Positions 1 through 10,126 of a stretch of 14,951 nt of DNA are shown in pieces. How positions within the stretch are numbered: position 1 is the stretch's first letter; every line of letters begins with the position of its first letter. Position numbers and translations under genes: made by a program. Origin of the DNA: Smittium culicis (taxonomy: Eukaryota > Kickxellomycota > Harpellomycetes > Harpellales > Legeriomycetaceae); NCBI GenBank assembly GCA_001970855.1, contig LSSN01000422.1, forward strand, positions 1 to 14,951. The letters are read 5' to 3'. A model generated the notes under the pieces. The model was not told the DNA's origin. It ran no database searches and saw only the letters and a list, made by a program, of their open reading frames with translations.

Positions 1-829
1 AGAAACATCGAGAAAACCTCTTTCACATAAAATAAAACCCCCAAATAAAATTATATCAGATTTTCCATCCTGCTTCCATATTTCAATCTTTCAATTCCTA
101 TAATTTTCCAATTAAGATTTACATAAATAAAAATTATAGTCATTAAAATAACTAAATAGCAAGATTACGAGTATCTGAGTCAGTTTTAATGCTCGAGAAA
201 AAAAAAATCTGTATACTCTCAAAGTTCATTACTGACCAATTTTACATTTGGTTTTTTCAAACGTGTTTTTTACACTGAAAGTTAAAAGCTCATATTTTTT
301 TGGGCATGATTCAAAATTTCCAAATGGCGAATATTATTGATGATTCTACACTATTTTCTAAAGGCAGATTAATGTTAAAATACTATACTTTGCAAAATTA
401 CATATCAAAAATAGGTATAAAAATAAGTTTATCAATCCATAAGATAAAACCTGCTTATTTTTTGTCTCGTAATTTTATTGATACAATAAAAATCTTATAA
501 ACTATGCTAACAAGTTAAGACTAACATTTCAACATTTTTTATTGTCAAAACTCCCTATTTAATATACCTATCGTATATTTTATATCCTTTTTGTTCTACA
601 TTCTACATTTTATTAATGCTCTTTACTTTAGCATTTCATATTTATTAACAGAGTTATTAAATACACAAGCCATTACATAAATCACTCATCTCACTCTATC
701 AGTATCTTTTTTTATAAAGATTTTAAGAAGTTATTTACAAGTGTTTTTATTTGGATATTATAATTGAGAATGTTAATAGTAAATAAAAAATATTTTAAAA
801 TATTTTGAGATTATACTATATTCTAACTA
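1..829. other. A+T-rich non-coding stretch, no gene seen
   Basis: I see no gene, RNA or clear repeat here. One + strand stop-free stretch at 300-500 (66 codons) opens with TTG rather than ATG, has no recognisable domain and is rich in I, K, N, S and Y, as expected from random A+T-rich sequence. I do not annotate it as a gene. Stops are frequent in every other frame. Confidence 0.7.
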
Positions 830-876
830 TTTTTGGAAAGTTTATCAAAATTAAATCGTATATCAATATGAATATT
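830..876 (+). repeat. Diverged direct repeat, copy 1
   Basis: This 47-nt block starts with five T and GGAAAG and ends in AATATT. It lines up with 1088-1131 in the same orientation, at about 38 of 44 aligned positions with three single-base gaps (hand alignment). The copies are about 258 bp apart, and the flanking sequence does not clearly align, so this may be a small remnant of an interspersed repeat rather than a tandem duplication. Confidence 0.45.
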
Positions 877-1087
877 ATGAAACAAGAGATCACTTTAAAT
901 CATTTAAATTTGTTGTACTAATAGTTTTAAATTTTTATACTTTGATGGTTGAATAAAAATGAGATTTAAATTTTTTTTATAAAAATTTACTTGAAATTTA
1001 AAATTATATTATTTTTAGAGTTACCTCTTCATTCAGAACCTCACCTCCCATTTATTTATCTTATCTTATTTTATTTATAACGGAATC

Positions 1088-1131
1088 TTTTTGGAAAATT
1101 TATCAGGGTTAAAACATATATAAATAATATT
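1088..1131 (+). repeat. Diverged direct repeat, copy 2
   Basis: This is the second copy of the block at 830-876. It shares TTTTTGGAAA and TTTATCA near the start and AATATT at the end. It sits just after a pyrimidine-rich stretch (about 1023-1078) containing CCTCACCTCCC, which is locally richer in C than the surroundings. Confidence 0.45.
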
Positions 1132-3130
1132 CTTTTGAATAGTTAATTTAGCTCGATTTAATACAGTAATTAAAACCGTCGTTACTGAATGTTTATATTA
1201 TATATTCTTACATTAATACCGAAAGTATTTAATAGTCAAAGTGACTAATATTTAGAATACTTTTTATTCATCAGTGAGTTTTTTAATTTATATATATAAA
1301 ATTAATGGATAAAAATTTACCTAGGTTTAAAAAGAAATCAGTAATTCTTAACAGATAAGTTTTATTTAGTATTTTCATTACCAGCGTAAAAAATTCATTT
1401 GAATTTTACTTGATTTTTATGATTTTATTTATTTAATTGATTGGAAATAATAATACAATATTTTAATTAAATTCACAAGTTAACACGACAATTATAGCTT
1501 TAATTGATTAAAACCTAAATTTTGGCAAATTGAAATTTTTTTTATTAACTTGTTAAATAAAAAAAATCTTAGAAATAGTTGATACTATTAATTACTGGGA
1601 ATATATATTTTTTAACACTTGATATATTATTTAATAAAGCTGTTTTGGAAAAATTTTAGTAGTTATTATTAGATCAATTAAAAAGAAATTAAAGTGTAAA
1701 AAAAGATTCTTATTTACGAAATAATAAATAAAAAAAGGAAAAGAGTACTATTTTTTCTTTATAATTAAACCAGATTTGTAAAATTCATTAGCATAAAGTT
1801 CAATTTAAAGATTCTATAATTCTATTAGAAAAAAAGCCTCAAATAAATAAAATAGAAAAGGAAACGAATTTTTCTTGACAAATCAACCCCATCGAAAAAA
1901 TAAGTTAATAAATTAATAACAGCACTAAAATCAACTGTAAATATATAAAATTCCAATTTCATAAAAATTTGTATAAAAAGGCAATAAAGTATGGATTTCA
2001 TGATTCGCTCTAGAAAAAAAAATATGATAAATAAAATTAGAATACCTTTTTTTAGTTTTGTATTTGGTTTTAAATATTAAGCAAATTGATAGCTGGAAAA
2101 TATAGAAAAAAGTAAAAATCAATCTAATCTTAAAACTCTTAATCTATAAATTTAGATTATTTAAATATCCACTCTAATTAAAATCTTTAAATAATAAGAC
2201 TTTAATGTTTTTTTTTACATTATTTTCAAGCAATAAAACCTTAAAAAAATTTTAAACTAATAAAATAAAACTCTTGATTGGAATTGAATTTCGTATTATA
2301 ATATAAAATAATATAAATCAGATAATGATTTAATTAATAAAAAATTCACTTTTAAAATTTTTATCATTTTTTTAATCATTTTATATTATTTCATTATACT
2401 ATATGTAAGTTATCATTTATTTATTTGTATATTTATAGGTATAATTTAAATTATAATATATGCATATAGGCACATATATAATCTATACTATTTTCTTGTG
2501 TTTTGACGTTATAATAATATAAGGAATTATTTAAAAGGTTTAAAAGCTCATTGAAAAAAAATTATTTGAAAATTATTTGCTACAATTTAGAATAAGGATT
2601 GATATAAAATAAATAAAAGGGTATTATAATTTTATTTTACCTTTAATGTTAATACAAAGAAATAAAACCAATCAAGTTGATACTAATAAAAATTAAAATT
2701 TTTATTGAGAAAATGAGGATATTATAGCGATTATAAAGGATAAATATATGAATATTTTTAACAAAATTCCAATATGAATTCATATTTTCGATTTAAAAAT
2801 GCATAAAAAAACGAGATTCGTCGAATTATTATTAATTGAAATCCCAATAAAAATTTTTGGAGATGATTAATAAACTATTCATTATGAAAAAAAAAATATC
2901 AGTGTTTAAAACTAATATTAAAATAGCTACTATCACTTACATTATTTTGATGAAAGGTATTAAAATTGATTTTATATATGGGAAGTTCTTAGGAGAAGCG
3001 GAAATTTTTTTTTTTTTGATATTCTATTTGCTTAATTTTGTTGGGTAAATTTTTTGGTTGTATTAGATTATTCATTCGATGATATTTTTTAATAAGATTT
3101 AAAAATAAAAATAATGTTTCTAAGAAAAAC
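1132..3130. other. A+T-rich non-coding stretch, no gene seen
   Basis: About 2 kb with no supportable gene. The open stretches at 1931-2122 (-, 63 codons) and 2857-3048 (+, 63 codons) have no recognisable domain. Their composition, dominated by I, K, F, N, Y and L, is what the base composition alone would give. Nothing resembling a tRNA, a transposon terminus or an ordered repeat was found. Confidence 0.65.
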
Positions 3131-3169
3131 TTAACCCTTTCACGGGCGGTAGACTATTTTTGATCTACC
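3131..3169 (+). mobile_element. piggyBac-like transposon terminus (one end only)
   Basis: The block begins TTAACCCTTT, continues CACGGGCGGTAGA, and ends in TCTACC. TTAA followed by CCC is the hallmark of piggyBac-family ends: the target site TTAA is duplicated and the terminal repeat starts CCC. Just inside the end, GGTAGA (3148-3153) and TCTACC (3164-3169) form a perfect 6-bp inverted repeat around a 10-nt loop. The G+C content is far above the surroundings. The matching opposite end, which should read AAAGGGTTAA on the + strand, was not found within the next kilobase. This is therefore either a degraded MITE or a solo end. The family assignment rests on the terminus alone. Confidence 0.5.
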
Positions 3170-3247
3170 AAATATAGTCAACTGTATCCGAATATTATAC
3201 TTAAATTCCGATTCCATTAGAAGTATCGGTTTATTTTATTATGACAG

Positions 3248-3382
3248 CAAATAATAAATTTGATTTTAAATCATAAACGAATCAATAAATCCGTTAATTT
3301 TTTTATGTTGGACGGGAAATAGATAATAAAAATGCTTTAGTTGCGTGGACTTTTTAAATATTGACTTGTTTTATAAAAATAT
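3248..3382 (+). repeat. Diverged ~135-bp tandem unit, copy 1
   Basis: Copy 1 carries four ordered anchors: CAAATAATAAATTT at 3248-3261, ACGAAT at 3277-3282, TTGGACGGGAA at 3308-3318 and GTTGCG at 3340-3345. The same anchors recur in copy 2 with almost the same internal spacing (29/29, 60/61 and 92/88 nt from the first base). The first 35 nt match copy 2 at 29 positions by hand count. The unit lies about 100 bp inside the piggyBac-like end, so it could be subterminal sequence of that element. Confidence 0.65.
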
Positions 3383-3476
3383 CAAATAATAAATTTCCAT
3401 TTAAATAATCTACGAATAAAAAAATTGATTTTTTTAAGGAGTATTGGACGGGAATAGGTTAATAGGAAAAGTTGCG
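3383..3476 (+). repeat. Diverged ~135-bp tandem unit, copy 2 (partial)
   Basis: Copy 2 has its anchors at 3383-3396, 3412-3417, 3444-3454 and 3471-3476. The copy ends near GTTGCGCTCC, after which similarity is lost. No third copy is visible on either side. A weak likeness between GACGGGAAATAGA in copy 1 and CACGGGCGGTAGA at the transposon terminus suggests a shared origin but is too short to prove. Confidence 0.65.
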
Positions 3477-6151
3477 CTCCTCGAAATAATCACCTATATA
3501 TTAAAAGATATTGAGGTAGTGGATTTGATAAGATTGTTAATTTATTAGTCTTTATTATTTATCTATTGAAATATATAAATACCAATATATTGAACCAGTT
3601 TATTCGATAAATTAGTATTTTTATTTGTATATTTTCTGTTATATCATGATTAGCTCATGTTTATAGATGCAGAAAATTTTTTAGTCAGAATTTTTTTGAC
3701 ACTATAATTTAATTACATCAGAAAAATTCTATACATTAAAATAGTTGAATCTAAAATAAATACAAATGCTTGTTTTATTTTTTTGATTTCTACTTATCAC
3801 AGAGTATACAAAATAAGATACTTTTAATTATTAGTTTCTGGACCAAGTTTAATCTAAATAATTATATTTTGTACTTTTAATTTAAAAAAAAATAAAATTT
3901 TATATTTATTAATTTATTAATATTTAGATCTAACAGTTGACTGATTTAGATCATAATTTAAATATTTAATATTATATAGACAATATAGTCATATTTAAAA
4001 AGTTGAAAAATAAAATAAAGGCAATTAAAGGTTGAAAAATAAAATTTCAAAATATTTTCACGATGACATCAATTAATACTATGATTAATATATCTAAATT
4101 AGTAATAATCAATATTTAATCATGTGCAGTTGATTATCAATATATCAATTCAATTGCATCTGAAAAATGTACACCTTAAAGTTTATATATATGAGAGATG
4201 GGAAATATAAAATTAGAAATGAAAAACTAGAATAGAGTGAAAAATACATAAATTTAAACTATTTTATAAATTATTTCAAGCTATTTTATTTATTGATTTG
4301 AGTTTTAATACAAATAAATTCTGCACCAATGGATAGAGTTATAAACTCGTAAACTTTAAAATTGCATTAAAATAAAAGATAAAGACATATTTTATTAATT
4401 TGCGATAAAATTTACTCTTAATGCAATTATTTTTCAATATTCTTTATAAAGCATAGGTGTCTCAAAACCGATTAATATTTTATCTAGTAGCTATCTTTAT
4501 CTTATTATTAAAACTTTTTAGAATAGGGTTAAATTTAACCATTAAATCATTTTCAAGTCAGTTATTAATTAAATTTTTATGGATTGTACCGTTTTATAAA
4601 TTATAATACATAATTTTTATTTTAAAATATAAATATACCTAAAATTTTTTTTGAATTGTTATTTTTATGAAATGAATATACTTTGAGTTTTTTTTAAATG
4701 ATAAAATGTTTTCATTTTTTTGAAATTGAATTATAAAATTTTTATATTTTCGAATATTAAAATATGAAAGCATTTTACAGGGTATTAAATTTATTTTGAT
4801 AAATTTTCTATATATATAGATCAATTAATATCAATGGGTTATAAAATATATTTTGTTAAGAGTTTTAAAAAATTAGATTATTTAAATAGAATCTTCGATA
4901 AACATAAAATAATTAAATCAGGTTCGAAACTAATTTTAAGGATTTAAAAATGTTTAAAATTAATTTATGTTATGTTAAATTTACATCAGTGAATCTTCCT
5001 CCTTTTTATTGATTTTTTATCTACATAGATCGCATTTTTCTTTAGAATCGCTAGCTATGAATAAAAGAATTACCAGATTAAATTATGAAGCTAAAAATAT
5101 ACAGAAAATAAGAAAATAATATTTGGTTATAGTTTATTCGAATTCTTTTCGAGTTAGAATATAAATTTTTCAGTCTTTATAAAAATTTTATAGCTGTGCG
5201 GAAAAAAAATTGAAATGTATATTATAGCTTATTTATGGTGTATTTAAAAAAAAATTCAAAATTTATATTTAATAAATTTGACTAAATAGATAAAATATGA
5301 ACCCTCAATTTCAAGTTAAGATCGCATAACCAAAAATTAAATTGTTTGAAAAATTTTCGGCTTCAAAGGTCTAAATTATTTTTAATAAAATAAAATAAAA
5401 TCAATTTATATATTATTAAATAATCTTTCAAAATTAGAAAATTCAGAACCATTATTAATAAATTATGATTGTAATTAAATTTTTTTTTGACTAATAATTT
5501 TTAAAGCGTATATAATTTGATAAAAAAATACATTAAATATTTATAAATTTTTCTCAAAATATTTGGACTATTATTGACACCAAAGGTTTAATATCTTACT
5601 ATGAAATATATAAATTTATCAACTTTATCTGCATATATCAAATTTTAAATTTATAATTTAATTATTTGACACTGTTAGAAATCAAAAAAAAATTTTATAA
5701 TTTAAATCATTTAATGATTTTTTTAGTAATTATATTAATTATTTACTCAAATTATAAGAGTTAAATTACTTTGTTTTGGTTTTGTGATCAAAAAATATGT
5801 ATCCAATAAATATAATATTTTATTTATATTTAATATGAATCGATGTAATAATTAAACTAAAAATTTCTTATAAGATTTTCTATATTCATAATTAACAAAT
5901 TAAATAGCTTCAAAAATGATTAATATATTAATTGTGACTTGAATTGTAAAAATATAAACTATTACCAATATAATTGACTATTAAATTTTTATTTTTAAGG
6001 AATTTCATACAAAAAAATTAATGTTGATGGTATTTTTCGTAGAGTGATTTCACGACCGACTGCAAAGAAATAAACCATATTGAAGTTAAATTGAGAAGAC
6101 GCTAATGAAAAGAAAGAAAAAAAAATTTTTTTTATAGATTTGCGTTGTGAA
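3477..6151. other. A+T-rich non-coding stretch, no gene seen
   Basis: About 2.7 kb without a supportable gene. Small items only: an exact 15-bp direct repeat GTTGAAAAATAAAAT at 4002-4016 and 4031-4045 (29-bp period), and a perfect 14-bp palindrome TCTATATATATAGA at 4808-4821. A minus-strand open stretch (4639-4824) looks random. Another (5995-6186, minus) has a slightly less A+T-biased middle, around 6045-6110, that reads VGREITLRK on the minus strand. I do not recognise it, and it is flanked by homopolymers. Confidence 0.6.
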
Positions 6152-6172
6152 TTTTTTTTTTTTTTTTTTTTT
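6152..6172 (+). repeat. Poly(T) run, 21 nt (poly(A) on the minus strand)
   Basis: Twenty-one consecutive T, the longest homopolymer seen in the window. On the minus strand it is an A21 tract preceded 28 nt upstream by AATAAA (+ strand TTTATT at about 6201-6206). That arrangement is what a retroposed polyadenylated transcript would leave. AATAAA is common by chance at this composition, and no target-site duplication was found, so I record only the homopolymer. Confidence 0.85.
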
Positions 6173-6325
6173 GAAATTATGAACATAAATAGTATCCAAT
6201 TTTATTGCATGAAATAAATAAAACATAATTTTACAAAGATAAGAATAAGAGAAAAAAATCTAATGAAACAATACCGTATAAAATGAACTAAAGAAATAAT
6301 AATACTAATAGCAAGTGTAAATGTC

Positions 6326-6367
6326 GGAGATTTCCCCACTTCTCCACCTAGATTTTATAATCTATGG
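6326..6367. other. Two adjacent short inverted repeats in a G+C-richer patch
   Basis: GGAGA (6326-6330) and TCTCC (6341-6345) enclose 10 nt. TAGATT (6349-6354) and AATCTA (6359-6364) enclose TTAT, and a CCA/TGG pair (6344-6346 with 6365-6367) extends the second stem across a 2-nt bulge. The outer CCA overlaps the first stem, so both cannot form fully at once. The patch is richer in C and G than its surroundings. It could be part of a structured RNA or simply chance; no RNA family is recognised. Confidence 0.25.
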
Positions 6368-6422
6368 TTTTATTTGGTTCAAAATTAGTATAAATAAGAT
6401 TTATAAAAGAATATATTAAATT

Positions 6423-6605
6423 TTGATTATTTATTATTCGGTTTTAGTTGTATTGTATTATTTTTTTATTAGAATTGTTCTCTCCTTATTATCCCAATTT
6501 TTTACTAAAAAGTCACGACTATTTATCCCAAAACTGTTTTCCCAAACAATCGCTTATTTATACTACCAGTTTATACAGTGTCTCTGTAATAAATTAAAAA
6601 TATAA
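6423..6605 (+). other. Unsupported hydrophobic open reading frame
   Basis: Sixty codons starting at TTG (6423), not ATG. The first half is strongly hydrophobic (Y, L, V, F and I), which T-rich sequence gives automatically. No domain or conserved motif is recognised, and nothing around it suggests a gene. The stretch repeats TTATCCCA twice (from 6489 and 6523) and the similar TTTTCCCAAA near 6537, so it may be a short degenerate repeat. I list it only because its C content is higher than its flanks. Confidence 0.1.
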
Positions 6606-7039
6606 AATATTGAAATAAAACAAATAACCTATTAGTTATTCGAAAGTAAAATATATAAAATAATATAACACTACTCATAAAGAGGATCGCTTTATAAAAA
6701 ATTCACAAAGAATATTTTGTTCTTTGTGATAAAAACTAAAGCAAATCCTTTTTATTATAATCTTTAAGATCTGTAATCTTAATAGAAAGAAAATAATAAA
6801 ATGATTGGATTCGATGCAATTTCTTTGGATAGAAAGAATCCACTACGACATAAAAATATTTAAATTTTGGCTTTTCGAATTATATAAATAAGCTTTCAGT
6901 GCCCGAAACTTTGGTCGGCTCTCAAAAAAATTAATTATAAAATAAAAATGTGAATTCCATCATATTTTTTTAAGCTTTAAATTTAGTTTCTATAGTTAAC
7001 AAATAAATAAGCTCCAAAATATACCAAAGTGTAAAAAAG

Positions 7040-8070
7040 TAGTTTAATATTATATCTCTATATCTATCTGCGTAAAATTTTTAATTACTGACGCTAATTT
7101 AAAACTTAGATTTTTAAACTTTGATAATTAAATTTAATTTTTTATTGATTTTTTTTTCGAGCAAAAAAATCTTTATATAAATCAGATGAAAATCCATAAT
7201 TGAAAATAAAGGTAGTTGTATCTTAAAATCTACCATGTAATATTTTTTTTAGAAATATAATAATATAAAATCCATTTATCACAAAGATTAATATGAAAAT
7301 TTAAATAGGTGCACTAAAAAAATGAGATTCTCGCAATATTTTCTCAATTGAAAGTTGTATACTCCCATTTTTAGATTATATGAAAAACTATAGGTCAATT
7401 TTATACCCCCAACTGGATAAAATATATAATTATAAGATCAAATACCCGTTGGGAAAAATTAAAAACATGATTTTTATAAATGAAAAAAAAGCCCCAATAT
7501 AATATAATTATAATCAAAAGCGAAAATTGAATATAAAACTTTTTTTAAAATTAAATTCAAGAATATTTATAAGCGAAAAATAATTCAGTTAATTTATTGA
7601 ATATATACATTAAAAAACACAAAAATAAATAATTTAATCAAATAAAATCAGTTTCAAATATTATGAAAAATTTAACGAGCACAAAAAATCAATAAACTTG
7701 AAAATTTTCGAAACTTTAACCAACTTCAAAAACTCATAATCTTTAAGCAATATCAACATTCCAAAATCGCCAACAAATTATTGAAACTAGGATTAATTAT
7801 ACATCTTGATCATCCCAGATTCTCCAAATAAATATATATCAAAATAACTTTGGCTACCTTAATCAACTGAGTTTCTTATTAAGATTCAAATACTTCGGCT
7901 ATAAAGATTCCAATATTTCACAAAAACAGCATCTTCAAGTTTTCAAAATCTCTGGAAGATATACTAACTTCAAAAAACTTTGAAAAAATATCAACTAATA
8001 AAAAAAAATTATAACGGACTTCAATACTTTATAACTATAACAAAATTTAAAATCTTCAATATTTGCAACG
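7040..8070 (+). repeat. Left arm of a large diverged inverted repeat
   Basis: This arm matches the reverse complement of 10630-11620. Anchors, left then right: AGTTTAATA 7041-7049 / 11611-11619; a 22-nt block with one mismatch, 7366-7387 / 11355-11376; a 34-nt block with four mismatches, 7398-7431 / 11312-11345; CAAAAGCGAAAATT 7515-7528 / 11213-11226 (one mismatch); TTAATTTATTGAATAT 7589-7604 / 11132-11147 (exact); CAATAAACTTGAA 7690-7702 / 11040-11052 (exact); CAATATCAACAT 7748-7759 / 10967-10978 (exact); 7790-7807 / 10892-10909 (16 of 18). The anchors are collinear and their coordinates sum to 18736-18744 through the middle, so few net indels occurred. The arm is C-containing and G-poor on the + strand from about 7680 to 8060. 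It may extend left to about 6900. No gene lies in it. Confidence 0.8.
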
Positions 8071-8978
8071 TAAGTGAATAATAGAAATCATGGTACTAAT
8101 GATAACTATTACAGATAATTTCAAATATAGTCAAAAATATAGAATTTTTATCAACCATACTCAAACTTTAATAAAAAATTTTTTAAGCTTGATCAATAAA
8201 TATATCTCTATCTTATTGATTAAGTATTGATTTTTTTTATTTATTAAGGTCTATAATTTAACTGTTACACTTTTACCGAAAATATCAAATATTACTTTTA
8301 TTCAATAATTTTTATTATAAATCCAGCTTCTATTTTCAGCTTAGAAATTTTTATTTGTTATATTTATCGTCTTTTTTTTAAAACTAGCTTTAAGTGATAT
8401 AAATTTATATTTTAATAATCTTGGAAATTATTAATATATTACGACTATTATAGTTTATTTTATATTATTTAATAGTATATTGTTCTTTGTTAATATTATT
8501 AATCGCATATCTCTTTTTCTATTTCAATTATTATTAGATTTTTATTTTAGTCCATATATTTATTTTTTTAATCTAAGACTATTCAAAATTTTGATATATA
8601 TTTATTATACATACAGAATTTTAACATTTTTATAAATCGCAAAATTAATATTATTAATTTGTATATTAATTATAGAAATGAAATATTTGAATTCCCAAAA
8701 TATTTTGAATCAAACTATGAATATATTGAATGGCTTATACAATGTTTAGCTGAGGTTAACAGTTAGAATTTTATAAAAATGAGTGGCAATAGAAAATTTT
8801 TTAGAGATTTTAAAGATATTAATTTTCATTTTAGTGATCTAATTACGAATCTGATAGGAAAAAAAATTTTTTTTATATCATACTAAAAGTGACGAATGCA
8901 TACTAAGTAATCTTATACTTTATGCTTTTTATATTATTATTGCAATTTAAAAAGAATACAACGGTGTTTTGAATGCCA

Positions 8979-9092
8979 TTACAATTAATTCAGTTGGTTG
9001 AGCGGATAAATTTTAAAAAAATTAAAATTTAACTACTCAGGCATGTATAGAGATTTATGAGTTATTGGAATCAATAAAATTTTATTCGAACC
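8979..9092 (+). other. tRNA-like patch, possible tRNA-derived SINE head
   Basis: CAGTTGGTTGAGCGG (8991-9005) strongly resembles the D-arm region of tRNAs. TAATTCAGTTG (8986-8996) fits the pol III box A consensus TRGYNNARNNG with one mismatch. ATTCGAACC (9084-9092) fits box B GWTCRANNC with one mismatch. The D-stem pairs at three of four positions (8988-8991 with 9000-9003, one of the three a wobble). There is no acceptor stem, no T-stem and no believable anticodon arm; the space between the boxes is about 98 nt and A+T-rich. It is therefore not a working tRNA. A decayed tRNA-derived SINE or tRNA pseudogene is the best alternative to chance. Confidence 0.3.
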
Positions 9093-9607
9093 GTCAGTAT
9101 ACATTATATTCCGTTCATATTTAAAATTGAATTCATAAAACTATCAATTCGCAGTGACGTTTTATAAAGTAAAAGAAAATAAATTTGAATACAAGATCTT
9201 TGTTCCTAATTCTTCAAAAAATAATTTTTACACTTAATCCTCTCATTTTTTATCGACGCAATTCATACTACTGTTACATATAAAGGAGTTATTACTTGTG
9301 AAACAAGGGTTGATGGTGATTCCAAATAACTCAAAATGTATTAATTTTATACCCTAACGATAATTTATAACATTTGAATTTATTTTTAAATTATACTTAA
9401 AAAGCTCTCAATCTTAAATGTGTATCAATTATAGTAATAATAAGAAATAGAGATAAACGTATCTATATTGCGTGCGAGAGCCATATACCATCTGAATACC
9501 ATTCATACTGATTAAAAAATATAGATAAAAATAATTATTCAATTAAAGATAGATAATACAGAGATAATAATTAAAACTGCAAAATTTACGCGTAAAATAA
9601 ATTTTTT

Positions 9608-10126
9608 AAAGTAACGATTGAAATTAAAAAAATTTTATAGAATAAATATAATTATATAACTGAAATTAACCCCTATAGATGGAAGGTTTGGTTTTTAAAT
9701 AATCATCGATACGGAGAGTTTACAACTAAAATATCTGATTCAATAAATCATTGTAATTAAACTATAAGAATAAAAGACGAATTACAGTTTTAATACTAAA
9801 AAAATCAGTAAAAAAAAATAAAATTAAGTACAAAAGATGATATATTAATATCTACGCTCAAGTTAAAAAATGATTCAAATAAATTATCGAATGTTTTGAT
9901 GATGAAGGAAAAAAAAATTTAAAAATTATATAGTAATAATATAAATACTTTTAAGATACATTATCAAATTGGTTATTTTAAATATCGAAATGTAAATAAT
10001 GAAAAAAAAGGGTTTATTTTTTTATCACAAAATTTTTTAATTCCATGTTTCAATTTCTATGAGTATTTAAAAATACAGGACATACTGATTTCGAAGTCAT
10101 TTATGATGAAAAGTTTACATCAAAAA
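9608..10126 (+). pseudogene. Possible decayed coding remnant, family unknown
   Basis: In one + frame, stop-free pieces run 9608-9637, 9641-9757, 9812-9919 and 9923-10126, separated by TAG or TAA stops. The piece at 9641-9757 contains the string NPYRWKVWFLNNHRYGE, with two Trp, two Arg, Pro, Gly and Glu, unusual at this base composition. The 68-codon piece at 9923-10126 contains IPCFNFYEYLKIQDILISK. A second frame at 9883-9930 reads IECFDDEGKKNLK, so frameshifts would be needed to join anything. I recognise no domain. The pieces lie between the arms of the inverted repeat, where an element's own gene would sit. The lengths alone are within chance; only the residue content makes this worth listing. 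Confidence 0.2.

Noticed and set aside
2857..3048. 63-codon + strand open frame as a gene
   Set aside because: No domain, composition typical of noise, and the end is made of poly(T)-derived Phe codons.
4525..4532. AGGGTTAA as the missing partner of the piggyBac-like end at 3131
   Set aside because: Only the GGGTTAA boundary agrees. The next bases (TTAGAATA) do not match the reverse complement of the terminus, and it is 1.4 kb away.
4919..4932. GGTTCGAAAC as a tRNA T-arm
   Set aside because: The flanking bases do not form a T-stem, and no D-arm or acceptor stem lies at a suitable distance on either strand.
8859..8874. A8T8 palindrome as a terminator or regulatory site
   Set aside because: Runs of A next to T are frequent throughout this window, and there is no gene for it to serve.
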